Source: Capillidium heterosporum
Taxonomy: Eukaryota > Entomophthoromycota > Entomophthoromycetes > Entomophthorales > Capillidiaceae
Assembly (NCBI GenBank): GCA_016630905.1
Contig: WBMQ01000001.1
Coordinates: forward strand, 620,001 to 684,000
DNA length: 64,000 bases
Direction of reading: 5' to 3'
Every line of letters starts with the position of its first letter. Position 1 is the first letter of the stretch. Below the pieces are notes generated by a model that made no database searches, was not told the DNA's origin, and worked only from the letters and a program-made list of their open reading frames with translations. Below, piece by piece: positions 32,439 through 43,630 of the stretch. The translations under genes were made by a program, and so were the position numbers.

Positions 32439-33662
32439 CTAATCCAGTTCAAGATCCTGTGGATTTAATTGGTTGTGTTGTGTAATTATTTTATCTTGAA
32501 TAAACTGGTTGATTAACGTCACCACCTTCTGCGCCAATGCGTAGTACTTGTCGTTAATCCTAGGGTTAAACATTTTGATATGCCCATGTATTTCATCTTC
32601 ACAGTTGTATCGAACTGCCGTAAACTTATCTGCTCCAACGTTTGGGATGATGCCTTCACCTGGCAGTAGGATAAACTTGGAGAACGTATCTTCGGATACG
32701 GTAGTCTAAGTAATTTGAGTAACAGGATATTGTAGAACTATACCTCAACGTAAAAGCAGTGGAAAAGTATATTGGGATTAGAATCAACTATCCTTACTCT
32801 AAATTCAATAAGAATTAAACGACTACAACCTAAAATTACCTGTCCGCCAACTCTTTCGGCCTACCAAGTGCATTGACGAACTCCAAATGCCCTAAAAACT
32901 TGGTGTAAGCTGAAGATGCTTCATCCTTGTAGATGAGTGCACCTGCTGCAACTGCTGCAAGAGCAAGTCCACCTATCGCAAACCCTGACATATTTGAATT
33001 TTGAACGGACCTTGCATTCTCTTTAGTTGCCAATTTAGTAGCGAAAGAGCTAAATTTGCTTGTCAAGTTGGTAGCACGCTGGTAGGCATTTCTAGCGACC
33101 ATGGTTGGATTCAAGGCCGTAGAAAGGTGTTTCGAAAGCCACTAGACCGATAATGTGAGGTAAAGGATTCCTTAATCTGGAGTCAACAGCGTCCTTCAAT
33201 TTATCTTGTTCGTTTATGAATTTGATTATTGCATCAGCACCTGAAAAGGATATAAATATTTAATATATTATAATACAAATTACCTAATATACCACCCATA
33301 GAGTGGCCAAAAAGTAAAGTATAAAGAGGTTCATCCCCACCTGGTTGTTTTCGCCTATGGTACTCGATATCCTCTAACCAGGCAACAAAGTTTCGAACGG
33401 CTAAATTGAGGTCGCCACTAGTTTCGAATTTAGGGTATACTGCCAAATTTATGTGGGCATCTGGTATCAGTTTAGCTAAAGATGTCTGTAGTTGCTCTGG
33501 GAAATCCTTTATTTTGATAAAGCAATGATTTAGAAAATGCAATTTGAAATATTGACAATTTAAATTAATCTATGAAAAAGTAACTTTGCCAAAAATATAT
33601 ACCTCAAATGTAGTTTCGGAACCTCGAAACCCATGGATAAACACTAGTAGAAGCCTAATCAT
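32439..33662 (-). CDS. DUF676-type alpha/beta hydrolase (lipase/thioesterase-like), one frame break
   Basis: The start ATG 33660-33662 gives MIRLLLVFIHGFRGSE, the oxyanion strand at the N-terminus; no earlier in-frame ATG exists after an upstream TAA. The nucleophile elbow GHSMG lies in exon 2, and VAFETPFYGL in exon 3. A glycine/alanine-rich hydrophobic helix (GGLALAAVAAGALIY) near 32945 suggests membrane association. The C-terminal exons contain RVRIVDSNPN and a catalytic-His region, DEIHGHIKMF. The stop TAG is 32439-32441. After FYGL the frame must move by +1 near 33109; otherwise a TAG ends translation eight codons later. Substrate unknown. Similar proteins of this architecture occur across fungi. 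It is an intact gene only if the single base is an error or is skipped. Confidence 0.75.
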
Positions 33663-33669
33663 TTTCGAA

Positions 33670-34020
33670 GCGAACTCTTTCTCTATCTTCTTAAAGAAAC
33701 TGGATGGACTGTGATGAAAGTTGGAATTGTCCTCGAAATACCTCTGCTGGATCTTTCCACGGTGTAAATTACCATGGCCAATTAAGTAAGCTTATAGTGG
33801 TATTTATCACGCTATCCTTTTACCTCTAACTTTAGACACGGAAAATTACTGGAAGCTAAAAATTAAGAGCTTACTCATTAGTTTATTGGATAGAAACAGC
33901 CTAGGTATGTGCTACTATTAAACTCAAGAAACTTAACCCTTCAATCTATTTCTCAAACTACGTCATATTTTTTATAGTCAAATAGAGTTTCAGTTTCTCA
34001 AGAGATCTTTTATTCAGTTC
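33670..34020. promoter_or_regulatory. Divergent intergenic region
   Basis: About 360 bases between the hydrolase (-) and DENR (+) start codons, presumably both promoters. No clear motif. Confidence 0.4.
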
Positions 34021-34026
34021 AACACG

Positions 34027-35036
34027 ATGTCCGATACCGAAGCACCAACCTTACCAAGCATCGAAAGAAGAGAAGTCCTATACTGTTCTGGTAGCTATAT
34101 TTCTTTATACTTTCAAACTCTTACCTTACTTCTTTTACTTTGTAGTTTGCTCAGTACCACCTGAAGTAAAATTAATAATAATGAAGCAACTCTAAACTCT
34201 CATTGCAAAGTACTGTGAGTTCGGCGTAAGTGTTGAAAGCTGTAAATCCTGGCTCTTCGAAGAGCATCCTGAAATCTACAAGACATTTTACAAAGATGGT
34301 ATTATTATACACCTTGCAATTTCTAATAGCTAGCGCCTGTAAATGATGTCGACGCAACCGTAGCTCCCAACTCTAGAGCTATCCGTAAAGGTACCATCCA
34401 CTTTTATATTTATCAGCAAAACATAGTTTACAAGTTCAAAATTAGCAACCGAGAAGCAAAAGGTAGAGGCGGCTAAGAAAGGGGTAAGCTTTGAATTTTA
34501 CTATTTGCCTTGAAACTAGTCATTAATTGCAGCCAACAACTAACACTTATACCGATGTAGAAGGCACGTGTAACTGTCAAAAGAATTGAGCGTAACAAGC
34601 GAAAGTGTGTCACTTCTATTTTTGGCCTAGAACTCTTTGGTACAATTTATAAAATTTTCTACTAAATGTATTTTCTAGATGTCGATTTGAAGAAGGCGGC
34701 CAAGCTCTTCGCCAACAAGTTCGCCTGTGGATCTTCGGTGACTAAGAACAACCAAGGTCAAGATGAGATTGTAGTCCAAGGTGATATCTCCGACGACCTA
34801 CTGGACTTCATTCCGGCAACCTGGCCTTCGGTAAGCTTCTTTTTTAAAACTACTATAGTTTACTATATTGGATATTGTTTTTAAACTTAAATATACGGAC
34901 TATACGTGTTTAAATCTTATGTATTAAATTCTATTTTTTGTAGATCGATGAAGATAAGATAGACTTGGTTGAAGATAAGAAAAACAAAAAGTCAGGCGCT
35001 GAAGAACCTCCATCGGCTGGGAAGGGGAAGAAATAA
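34027..35036 (+). CDS. TMA22: DENR/Tma22, SUI1-domain ribosome recycling factor
   Basis: Works with MCT-1/Tma20 to recycle 40S subunits and reinitiate translation. Seven or eight short exons join in frame from ATG 34027. The N-terminus has the zinc-ribbon-like YCSVCSVPPEYCEFG and then SCKSWLFEEHPEIY; the middle is Lys-rich; the SUI1 domain follows (RVTVKRIERNKRKCVTSIFG, then DVDLKKAAKLFANKFACGSS, DEIVVQGDI). The tail is Lys-rich and ends GKGKK before TAA 35034-35036. Two acceptors had to be chosen one AG downstream of the first (GCTAG and ATTAG) to avoid stops. Length near 200 residues matches the family. Confidence 0.92.
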
Positions 35037-35039
35037 ACT

Positions 35040-35565
35040 TTTGGCCTTAGTTATTACATTTCTTTAGTAGGTTTACGATAAATTGCTTTACTTTTTGTCC
35101 ATGTACTTTTAGATAATTTGAATATCAAAAAATAAAGCTTAGTATGCACTTTTGATCTACTGGATTTTAATTTTTTAGTGAAATCATTCGAATTAAATAA
35201 ACGAAAATGCATATTATTTTAGTATAAGTTTGCAATGCAGTGAATTCTAAATATATAAGTAATGTAAGGCAGTTTATATTTATGAATATGCTCTTGATAC
35301 TTTCAATAAACAAACTTGCTACGAATATTTATCAATAACTATGATATTACTATTTTAAACTTTGAAATGAACTTGATTAATAGGAATGAGGATAAGATTT
35401 ATTAGTTAAATTAAACATTAAAACTAGAATTGGTAACATAGCATATATCTTTACAAAAGTACACTACAGAACAAGTTCTTGCCTTATTATTTATTTTTAG
35501 TTTACACCTAGACACTACTACCATCTTAGAAAGTGAACGACTCGCATACAGACAGCATTCAAGAT
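35040..35565. other. Convergent 3' spacer
   Basis: AT-rich, about 0.5 kb between the DENR and squalene-synthase 3' ends. Nothing recognised. Confidence 0.5.
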
Positions 35566-35569
35566 TATA

Positions 35570-37211
35570 TTAATAGAAGCGATGATAGAATATAAAGATA
35601 GAGACGACGAGTATGGAGAACATCCACTGTACCGAAGACGACAGGTATTGTGAGCTATGGGCACCTTGTAGAGCTGAACCTTCAGCAGCCACCTTACGGA
35701 TCTAAAATTGAATTAATATTTGAAAAAAGGCGCAAGGTACCTTGCCGTGCCAGATGGAGTAATCAAGGAAGAGGGGCTGGGATGGGTTGGCCTTTTTGAT
35801 GATCTCAGTAGAGTAGTTGAGGAAGGTGGATCGGATATTTTCCATGGAGGTGGCATCCATGATGAGCTATACAATTTAAGTCAGTACTTTAAAAGTAATG
35901 TAATGCAGTACTTTGACAGCAAGTCCTTTACGGATCTTGACGTTGGTCTTGAAGACATCGGGGTTGTTGAAGACTAAGGCTAAAGTAGAGATAGCCATGA
36001 CCTAAACTGTTTAGCTAAATTTTGGGATAAAAAGTACCTGAGGAATGGCGCAGAAGTTGAAGCAAGAGGGGTTCTTGATCAATGACATATACCTTAAGCT
36101 ATCTTGAGCATGGTTAAGTGCGTTTAGGCACAACTCTGCGAGACATTGCAAAGCCTATACAAGTTAATATTTCTTATTTATCGATATACTACCTTCTCCT
36201 CATTTCCAGGCTTGGTGAAGTCACCAACCTTGCTGACGTACTTGCTCCACACCTCTTTAGGCCAGAAGCATCGCCCCTCCTGGAAATCCTCCAAGTAATC
36301 ACGGATGATGTTGACTTTCTGCAAGAATAGTCCCATGGCATTAGCTCTACAAAAATATTAAACCTGGGACTATGCAATACACTTACAATTCTAACTGATC
36401 AGCGATAGAGGGATCTACGTAGCTTAATGTTAAAGAAATTCAAACTGGGGTAAAGTAGCTTACCTTCCAAACCAGAGACGGCGAACAGTCGAGTAAGACC
36501 ATGTCCGACGAGTCCAGCGACGTAGTGGCAGTACAGATCCCAGTCAGCTAACGTCTCCACCTCCCTTTTAGCGATGTCAATCATGCCGTTACCCATCTTT
36601 TTGGTGATGTCGGAGATGACTTCCTGATACCTACACAATTAATTACTTCAATTAATCAATCTATATTTACTCTGGCTTTAGCTTCAAAAACTCATCGATA
36701 ACCACATCAAACTCTTCCAACAAGATACGATCTTTTTCGTTGGGGCCACCTACAAATTTTAGTATGAGACATGCTACTATAATTACTTTCTGTGAAAGTC
36801 CACCCCTTCTGGTAAATGGTCTTGTGGAAATCTTCCAACAATGGGAACTTCTTGGAGTTGGGGATAGTCATGTCATCCTCTAAAAAAATTAGGAGCTGTT
36901 GATAAATTTGGTTTACCGATAGTATCCAATCCTCTTAGAACTAGGTAGAACAAGCAGATCTACAAAATTAAATTATAAATAAAATCGAATTAAAATAAAG
37001 TTACTGGTAATCTCAATTCAATATCCAACTCGCAGATAACGCTAGCGAACGATCTAGAAGTCAAAAATAGAAGTTCAAAGCATCGTTTCTCACTCTTGAC
37101 GTTGATAGCTTGGATCTTGTTTATCGAAGAGTTGGAGGAGAATTGAAATTGGAACAATGCCAAGATCTCTTGGGGGAAGAGGAAAGACTCTTTCAAGGCT
37201 TTTAAGGACAT
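35570..37211 (-). CDS. ERG9: Squalene synthase (farnesyl-diphosphate farnesyltransferase)
   Basis: Condenses two farnesyl diphosphates to squalene, the first committed step to ergosterol, at the ER membrane. About nine exons, all joining in frame, from ATG 37209-37211 to TAA 35570-35572; roughly 425 residues. Landmarks are [10 protein letters not shown], then the first aspartate-rich motif DTIEDDM (split by an intron), the [11 protein letters not shown] helix, the second aspartate motif in [18 protein letters not shown], and [19 protein letters not shown]. The C-terminus is a single hydrophobic membrane anchor ([12 protein letters not shown]), as in other eukaryotic squalene synthases. The sequence is complete; no oddity. 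Confidence 0.94.
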
Positions 37212-37214
37212 GGC

Positions 37215-38175
37215 GGTATATATATATATTCAAATTAGAAGGTTAAGGCGAAAGGTGTAAAGAGCTGAAGTTGGTAAATTGGATCGGATAGGTAAATTTT
37301 GGTGAAGAATAACCTACCATGTCGAATATTTTATACCGGTCGAGTACCCGATAAATTGATAGAAAAAATCGAAAGTTTTTGGTTTGAGTTCAATCAGCTT
37401 TAGTATTGATGATCTCTATTGGTTGAAGAGTGAGCTACCCATTTCTCCTGAATCTAGCTTTTCATTTGATACGTTTAGTCAAAACTAGTTCTGCAATCTA
37501 AATTTTACGATTTCAGTATTAATCCGCATATCTGCAAAAGTTAGCCAATCGAGTTTAGAGATTCCATCCTAGTTGATGTAAGCCATTTTCGTTGCGGTTC
37601 AGTAAAATCGGATAAATATATGCTTGTATTTATGTTCACACAAATTTGAAATAGATTTAGAGCTTAAATGTCAAATGTAAATTAAAAGAGCATTCTGAAT
37701 TCCTACTATGTACCAACGTTGTCGTTAGATAAGCTTGTAAAATGTTGATAATCATCAGCTAAATGAAGTATAGATTAACAACCAACAACCTCATTCTCCA
37801 AGCAATGTTAGTTTGGTTTGTAAATTTGGCTTCAGGATTGAACTACTATATATGTAGCCTTAAATATATATACTCTTGTCGATAACAGGATAACTTGAAT
37901 TATAAATGTAAAGATACAGTCAAATAAGCTACTTGGTACCTATATTAGATGAAAGTAAATTAATTTATCCATCAATAGTAGTATTATACAACTTATAATA
38001 AATATTCTCAAACTCTACACTATATATTATGAATCTTCAATCCATCCTGTAAACAAAAACCAACACATATATTATACTTTAGTTTTATTTACATTATTAT
38101 ACCATATACCATTTATACAGCTTGTAAACTTATAACCCATTCTAGCATTTATATTTTTACTAAATACCATCCTAT
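37215..38175. other. Intergenic, about 1 kb
   Basis: Upstream of squalene synthase and downstream of DGAT2 gene 1. No coding or repeat signal. Confidence 0.5.
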
Positions 38176-38181
38176 ATTCCA

Positions 38182-39334
38182 TCAATGGAGAGCTAATTCA
38201 GGTATTGGGAACTCAGCTTCCGGTACGTACTTGTGCTTACTCTCATCGTATAACTTCGTCAGAGCTTCAATATACTCGTCATGCACCTTTTTAACGTATT
38301 CAAAACTCGGATCCTTGAACTTTTGGACTCGTATTGGCTTTCCAACTATATAAAAAGGAATTTTATTAGTTGACTATACACTATATCAGTGCTCTTAGTA
38401 CTTACCTACCGAAACCAACGGTACTTTCCTAGCGTTGAACCCAAAATCTTTGGAAAAAGGTAAAGTACCTTGGTAGATCAGAAGGTAGAACCCAAACACC
38501 TTTTTAATAATTTGTTGCAAATCATAAAACCAAGTTCCAGGTGTAGTACCAATAACTTTAACAATGTGGTTCTCGCCAAAGCAGTAGATGGGTACCAAGT
38601 CGTACCTAATTTGACATCAGAAACTTAATATTACAACTATAAACTTACCCATTCTTTATAGCCAATTTGACGAAGCCAAACCTATTTAACAAAACCAAAT
38701 CAGCTTTACCAGGATTGGCCATAGCCGCCTCTTGCGCTCCACCTACCGCCAAGATACACGATTTACCTTTACCTGAATTCAACAGATTTTCTATAGAAGT
38801 TTTGGAGCAATCTATAGCCCCAGTCCACAGCAACAACTCCCTATAGAAAGGTACCATCAAGTTGAACTTGAGGACGGCGAACCTCAAATCGATGTTGGGA
38901 AACAAAGCTGCAAAATTGGCACCGTTGGTAGCGAACTGACACATGGCACCTAATGCCATAAGTCCGTGAGGGTGATACCCGAATATATAGTTGCGTTCAG
39001 GGTCTAAATCACTTGTCTTGACAATTTTTGCTGGGAAATAGTTGGCGTATATCTTCCAGAATTGGGAATTTCGGAATAGTTTAGTAGATTTACCACCACG
39101 CTCATAACTCTTGTCGAATGCTATATAAATAAGGTACACTAGAAGTATAATTCGTAGGTAGTAATTGAATAAGAAGGCTATGATAAGGAATATAGCAAAT
39201 TCAGGGCTGAGGTTGACGGTGGTATGGATTAAGAACTCTACAAACTTGGTAAAGTAGTTGGAAAATTCCTCTTTTAAGTTGATGGTTGGAAATTGGTCAC
39301 TGCTATGTGTTTTTAGGCGCTTGATGTATTCCAT
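38182..39334 (-). CDS. DGAT2-type diacylglycerol acyltransferase, gene 1
   Basis: Acyl-CoA:diacylglycerol (or monoacylglycerol/wax alcohol) acyltransferase of the ER and lipid droplets. Three exons join in frame. An N-terminal pair of hydrophobic segments (FLIIAFLFNYYLRIILLVYL) precedes DKSYERGG; then YFPAKI and GYHPHG (the catalytic HPHG box), CILAVGGAQEA, and the diagnostic RFGFVKLAIKNG-YDLVPIYCFGE across the first intron. The C-terminus has GKPIRVQKF. All DGAT2 signature blocks are intact, so it is likely active. It is divergent from gene 2, with a LINE in between. Which acyl acceptor it uses cannot be read from sequence. Confidence 0.92.
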
Positions 39335-39339
39335 GTTTA

Positions 39340-40090
39340 CTGTTTAGCTTAAAAGTTTACGAGGTAGCGACTATTTATACTTTATTAAAATGGGATGCTA
39401 GATATGCCTCCTTACTCCCTAAAATTCTATGGGATGATTGTATAGGTTTATTTCATGTGTATTATGCAAAGTTTTGGTATTTTTACTGAGCGCAAGGAAA
39501 CTAGACTTTGGAGAAATAAGCTGCATACCTATATCTTTATAATGATATACAGCCTATATATTGTAATAATTTTCATATAATATATGATAAGCATATATAT
39601 TTAATATCTATTATTTAGAAACTACAGCCTGATAACCAAGCATATAACCCTCATGATACAACATCTAGTTTTATAACCCCTATGTTTTACAAATTCCTTT
39701 GCCTACTGCCTGTCACGCTTTATCATTAATACCAATTGTAGGCATCCCTTACACACAAGCTAGGAAGTTTCCCACGCTATTTTGTATTGTATTTTTAGTA
39801 GGCGATCTTCAGAAAGGGGCATTTCAATACATGAGACACATATATAACTTTGTAAAGGAACACTATCAATTTATATATAGTTATCTTGATAGAAGAGTCT
39901 GATTCCAAAGCTAGAGGCACCAGTTTACTGAATAGAAGGTAAGATACTGTAAATTGGCTCACATATCTCTGAAAAGTTTACTATACTTTTATACCTTGAC
40001 CATTATTGCCAATACAATTTGTAAAGGCGATCTAAACTTCTACTTTTGAAAAATATAAACGATTCAATAGGATTTATAGGTAAAGTAACT
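39340..40090. other. Intergenic between DGAT2 gene 1 and LINE
   Basis: AT-rich; short open stretches only. Holds the gene 1 promoter. Confidence 0.45.
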
Positions 40091-40093
40091 TCA

Positions 40094-40733
40094 ATTATTA
40101 CAACTTATATTGGTCAGGAGACCGCATCACCGATCCAGAAAGCAAATTCAAAAAGTGTATTTGGTGCTCAGCCCCAATAGACTCACTAATTCACAGATAC
40201 TTTGAATGTACAATTCCCAACAAGCTATGGGGGTGGGCAATCCTCCTCTCGACACAGTCCCAAATCACTGGCTGTGCTAACTTTTCATGGTTCTTTAATG
40301 AGATATCGTGGATGCCCTGGGTACCAAAATCTCTCAATGCGGCCATTTTTACAGGCACACTTATGTCTATCCACAAACTGTGGATTTTGAATCTTTGTAA
40401 TAAGCTTCGGAATGACTCTGCTGCTTCTTTCAGCTGGGACCGCTTCCAATATTCTTTGTCTCTTTCAAATCACTTGAGAGACGTTAGTACCCAATATACG
40501 AAGGGTAGACTTGCAGAAGAAATCGCATCCTGGCCAGACCTTGATCCGTTGTTACCTGGTAGCCTTTTCTTGTTCCCTGGGAACGAAAGTATTATTTGGG
40601 AAGATCTGTCCCCCACCTTCTCATTTCAACCTCTAGGCGCTTTAAGAAGCATCTAGAACATATTTATTCCTCACCTTATGATTTATTCTAAATAAACATC
40701 TTGGCTTTAAAAAAAAAATTATTACAACTTATA
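40094..40733 (+). mobile_element. 5'-truncated LINE (non-LTR retrotransposon) with 16-bp target duplication
   Basis: The direct repeat ATTATTACAACTTATA occurs at 40094-40109 and 40718-40733. Between them lies a fragment whose reading frame is open from the first base after the duplication (40111) to TAG at 40656, followed by a short 3' UTR and a run of about ten A ending at 40718. The frame encodes the C-terminal zinc-binding region that follows LINE reverse transcriptases (C-x2-C with a downstream H and C: CIWCSAPIDSLIHRYFEC). Truncation, poly(A) tail and perfect duplication are the classic target-primed insertion signature, and an unbroken frame suggests a recent event. Confidence 0.9.
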
Positions 40734-40734
40734 C

Positions 40735-41450
40735 CTTTATTGCATATATTTGACCCATCTATCTGTAGATCAAACAATATATCAAATCCTTACTTTTGCA
40801 AGGGGAACTAATACAATCTCTCTGCAGTAAAGGAAGCTTTAAAGGTGAAGGCCATCAAATGATACTGTAAGTTTATGAAGAACTTGTTGAAAAGGATTTT
40901 GTATATATGGTGATAACAAATTGCCATTCAATCGCATTCGACTTTGTACATCTAGTGAACACCGGCTATAGGAAGTTGGTTTGTAGTGGAAGGGGAAGGA
41001 AGAACTCAAAGGCAACCAATTTTTGCAATATGCACATCCTTATATATGACTTGATATTTATCATCCTACAACAAATTACATCCGTATATAGAAATAACTT
41101 GAGTCAATAGATTAAGATAGACTAGATATGCTAGTATCGTCTTTAACCAATACTCTCAACTGTCTCAAATTCATTTAGGAACAGATCATTGTCCTAACCC
41201 CATCTATGTGCCAACTATATCCGATTATTGAGTTTTTTATTACTATCAAACTAAATATATTTTCAATAAGGATTTCGTTGCCGAAATTTTCTAAATAAAC
41301 CCTTCGCTAATTTTATGCTTGAAAACTTTCCGACCATTGGCCCAACCTTAATACAAAGTTTAATTTAGAACTCTTTTTACTAATGAACAAGAAAAGTATA
41401 TATAGGGGCCGAAGCTAAAGGTTTCCGTCCTTACACTCGAGCAACAATTG
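40735..41450. other. Intergenic before DGAT2 gene 2
   Basis: AT-rich; TATATAGG near 41398-41405 is about 50 bases upstream of the gene 2 ATG and may be its TATA box. Otherwise nothing. Confidence 0.45.
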
Positions 41451-41455
41451 ACAAA

Positions 41456-42644
41456 ATGACACAAGAACCCAAGAAGCACCACGACCAACACGATCTATTA
41501 ACTCAACTCTATCAATCTCTAATAGTTTGGGTCACTTTAAGCTTACCTTTAAGCCCTATAGCCCTAACCATAGCTATCTATTTTTACCCAACTTTACTTC
41601 TGTTACTACTACCTTACTTCTACCACCTAGTAACCGACGACAGTTACCGAAGCTCAGTTAAAATCTAGCTCCAAGGTCAAGGAATGGACGATATGGAAGT
41701 ACTATAACCAACACTTTAACACTCAACTCATCTGCAAGCAAAAACTAGATACCAACGAAAACTATATGTTTGGGTATCACCCTCATGGTATATTACCGTT
41801 TGGTATAACCTCCAGTTTAACTTCTGACGTTGCCAACCTGAAAGAGAAGTTGGGGGATATCAGCTTGAAGTTTGTTACCTTGAAGACTAATTTTTACATA
41901 CCGCTGCATGGAGAGCTCTTTAAAAGTTTGAACTTTACCGATAGCGATAAGAACACTTTGAATAGCTACTTCAACTTGAAAGAGGATGGTGAGGATGGCT
42001 CGAAGAAAGTTAAGAAGGGGAGAGGCCTGGTAGTTGCAGTAGGTGGGGCCAGTGAATCTATTTTGGCAGTTCCAAATACTTTCAAGTTGGTGTTGAAGAA
42101 TAGGAAGGGCTTCGTCAAGATTGCTTTGAAGAATGGGTAATTAATCTTTTTTGTTTTGGTAATTTGTACATTAATCATTTACTTTTTTATTAATATGTGC
42201 AGAGCAAACTTGGTACCCATCTTAGGTTTAGGTGAGAACGAACTGTACAATCAATTCGTACCCGAGAAGGGAACTCTACTGGAAGTCCTACAGACTGGAT
42301 TCAAAAATTTATTCGGCTACTACATTCTGTTCATATCGGGTATAGGTATCGTCAAAAATTCGTTCGGTTGGTTACCAAGGAAAGGGCCTTTAACTATCAT
42401 AGGTACTTTTTATTTCTATACCCAACATTATATTTATTTACATATGGTTATTTTTAAAATAGTTGGAGAACCTATCCAAGTTCCTAAAGTTGAAGAGATA
42501 AGTGATGAGTTGCTGAATGATATTCATAAGAAGTACATGGATGCGGTTGAAAATATGTATAATGAGTTTAAAGGCTTGCATGAGGATAGAGTCTTCAAGC
42601 TGACGAAGCAAGAGTGCAAGATGCCCAAGTTGGAGTTTGTCTAG
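41456..42644 (+). CDS. DGAT2-type acyltransferase, gene 2, with an in-frame TAG/+1 break
   Basis: Same family as gene 1, with hydrophobic N-terminus, GYHPHGILPFG, VAVGGASES, RKGFVKIALKNG-ANLVPILGLGEN across the first intron, and GEPIQV at the end. Exon 1 from ATG 41456 reaches the DDSYR block and then a TAG at 41666-41668. The downstream frame (EWTIWKYYNQHF onward) is +1. Skipping the T of that TAG gives an uninterrupted product whose segment between DDSY and the HF position is exactly as long as in gene 3 (27 residues from D to F). Later exons join in frame to TAG 42642-42644. Either a one-base sequence error, a frameshift or a young pseudogene. Confidence 0.8.
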
Positions 42645-42649
42645 TGGAC

Positions 42650-43130
42650 AGTTACTAGATAGTATATAAAGCTTATTTTTTAACCCTTGATTTTTACTAT
42701 TCTTGTAAATATTAGCTTGCTCATATATACTTTTCGAAGCAACTGTATATGGAACAATATATATATATCATGATTTGAATGAAAATACTTTTTGCTTTAT
42801 GGTTATTATTTGTAATGTAGCAAAAGATGGGCTCTCAAAATCACAATATAGAAATGTAGAAAAAGAATACAATAGATTCAGGCTTTCACTAACCATTCTA
42901 CACGAAACATTTTTGCAATAGATCTCTACCATATGCAGCTCCATCCATGAAGCATACATATAACTCAAAAATTCCAAACTTGAGCTTATAAATTTCTGCT
43001 ATAGGTTATCTAAAGCTGCCCCTTTATGCACATATAGGATAGTAGTCCTAGCCAATAAAAAGGATAGGAGAATGTTAGTATAGACCAATCCGAGATAAAG
43101 GAAGCATTGCGAATCCAAAAAGATATGGAT
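42650..43130. other. Intergenic
   Basis: 3' region of DGAT2 gene 2. No gene seen. Confidence 0.45.
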
Positions 43131-43131
43131 A

Positions 43132-43205
43132 TGCTCACTACAGGGGTCGAACCTGTGACTTTGGCGTTATTAGCACCACACTCTAACCAACTGAGTTAAG
43201 CGAGC
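43132..43205 (-). tRNA. tRNA-Ile (AAU)
   Basis: 74-nt cloverleaf on the - strand: acceptor GCTCGCT/AGTGAGC, D-arm with TTGGTTAGAG, anticodon loop CTAATAA giving AAT, T-arm CAGG-TTCGACC-CCTG, discriminator A. No intron. Confidence 0.93.
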
Positions 43206-43209
43206 TTGT

Positions 43210-43625
43210 ATCAGAACATGAAACGTCTTTTAAACTACCTATATATCAATAGATATATTGACTCACAAAATGTATCTTTTTCAATCCCTTAAACACCTAC
43301 ATCAAGGCGTATTTTACTTGGATATAACTGTATGCAAGGTAGATGGAGGTTTATTCTGATACACTTTCTTTATGATACCGCTATTTTTGTGAGTTAGCAG
43401 TTTATAGGATTGATAGTCCTAGGAAAATAAGTTCTTTTATCCGAATTCCTAACTTAGTTATGGCATAACTTACGGTGAGAATTGGTCACAATGAAATTTT
43501 TCGAATCATTGCCAAGTAAGCTTACAAATCGACAGCAGAAAATGTAAATGGGTAAACTAAAGGTGAAGGTAGGTAGTATATCCGTAAGGTAGAACTGCAC
43601 TGTAGTTAATTTTATTCCCGAATAA
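43210..43625. other. Intergenic
   Basis: Between tRNA-Ile and the receptor 3' end. Nothing recognised. Confidence 0.45.
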
Positions 43626-43630
43626 AAATT

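Noticed and set aside
35720-35977. Plus-strand open frame inside squalene synthase
   Set aside because: It covers exons of squalene synthase that join perfectly on the other strand.
40191-40390. Two overlapping open frames in the LINE other than the zinc-region frame
   Set aside because: Shadows of the frame that is open over the whole fragment and carries the C-x2-C motif.
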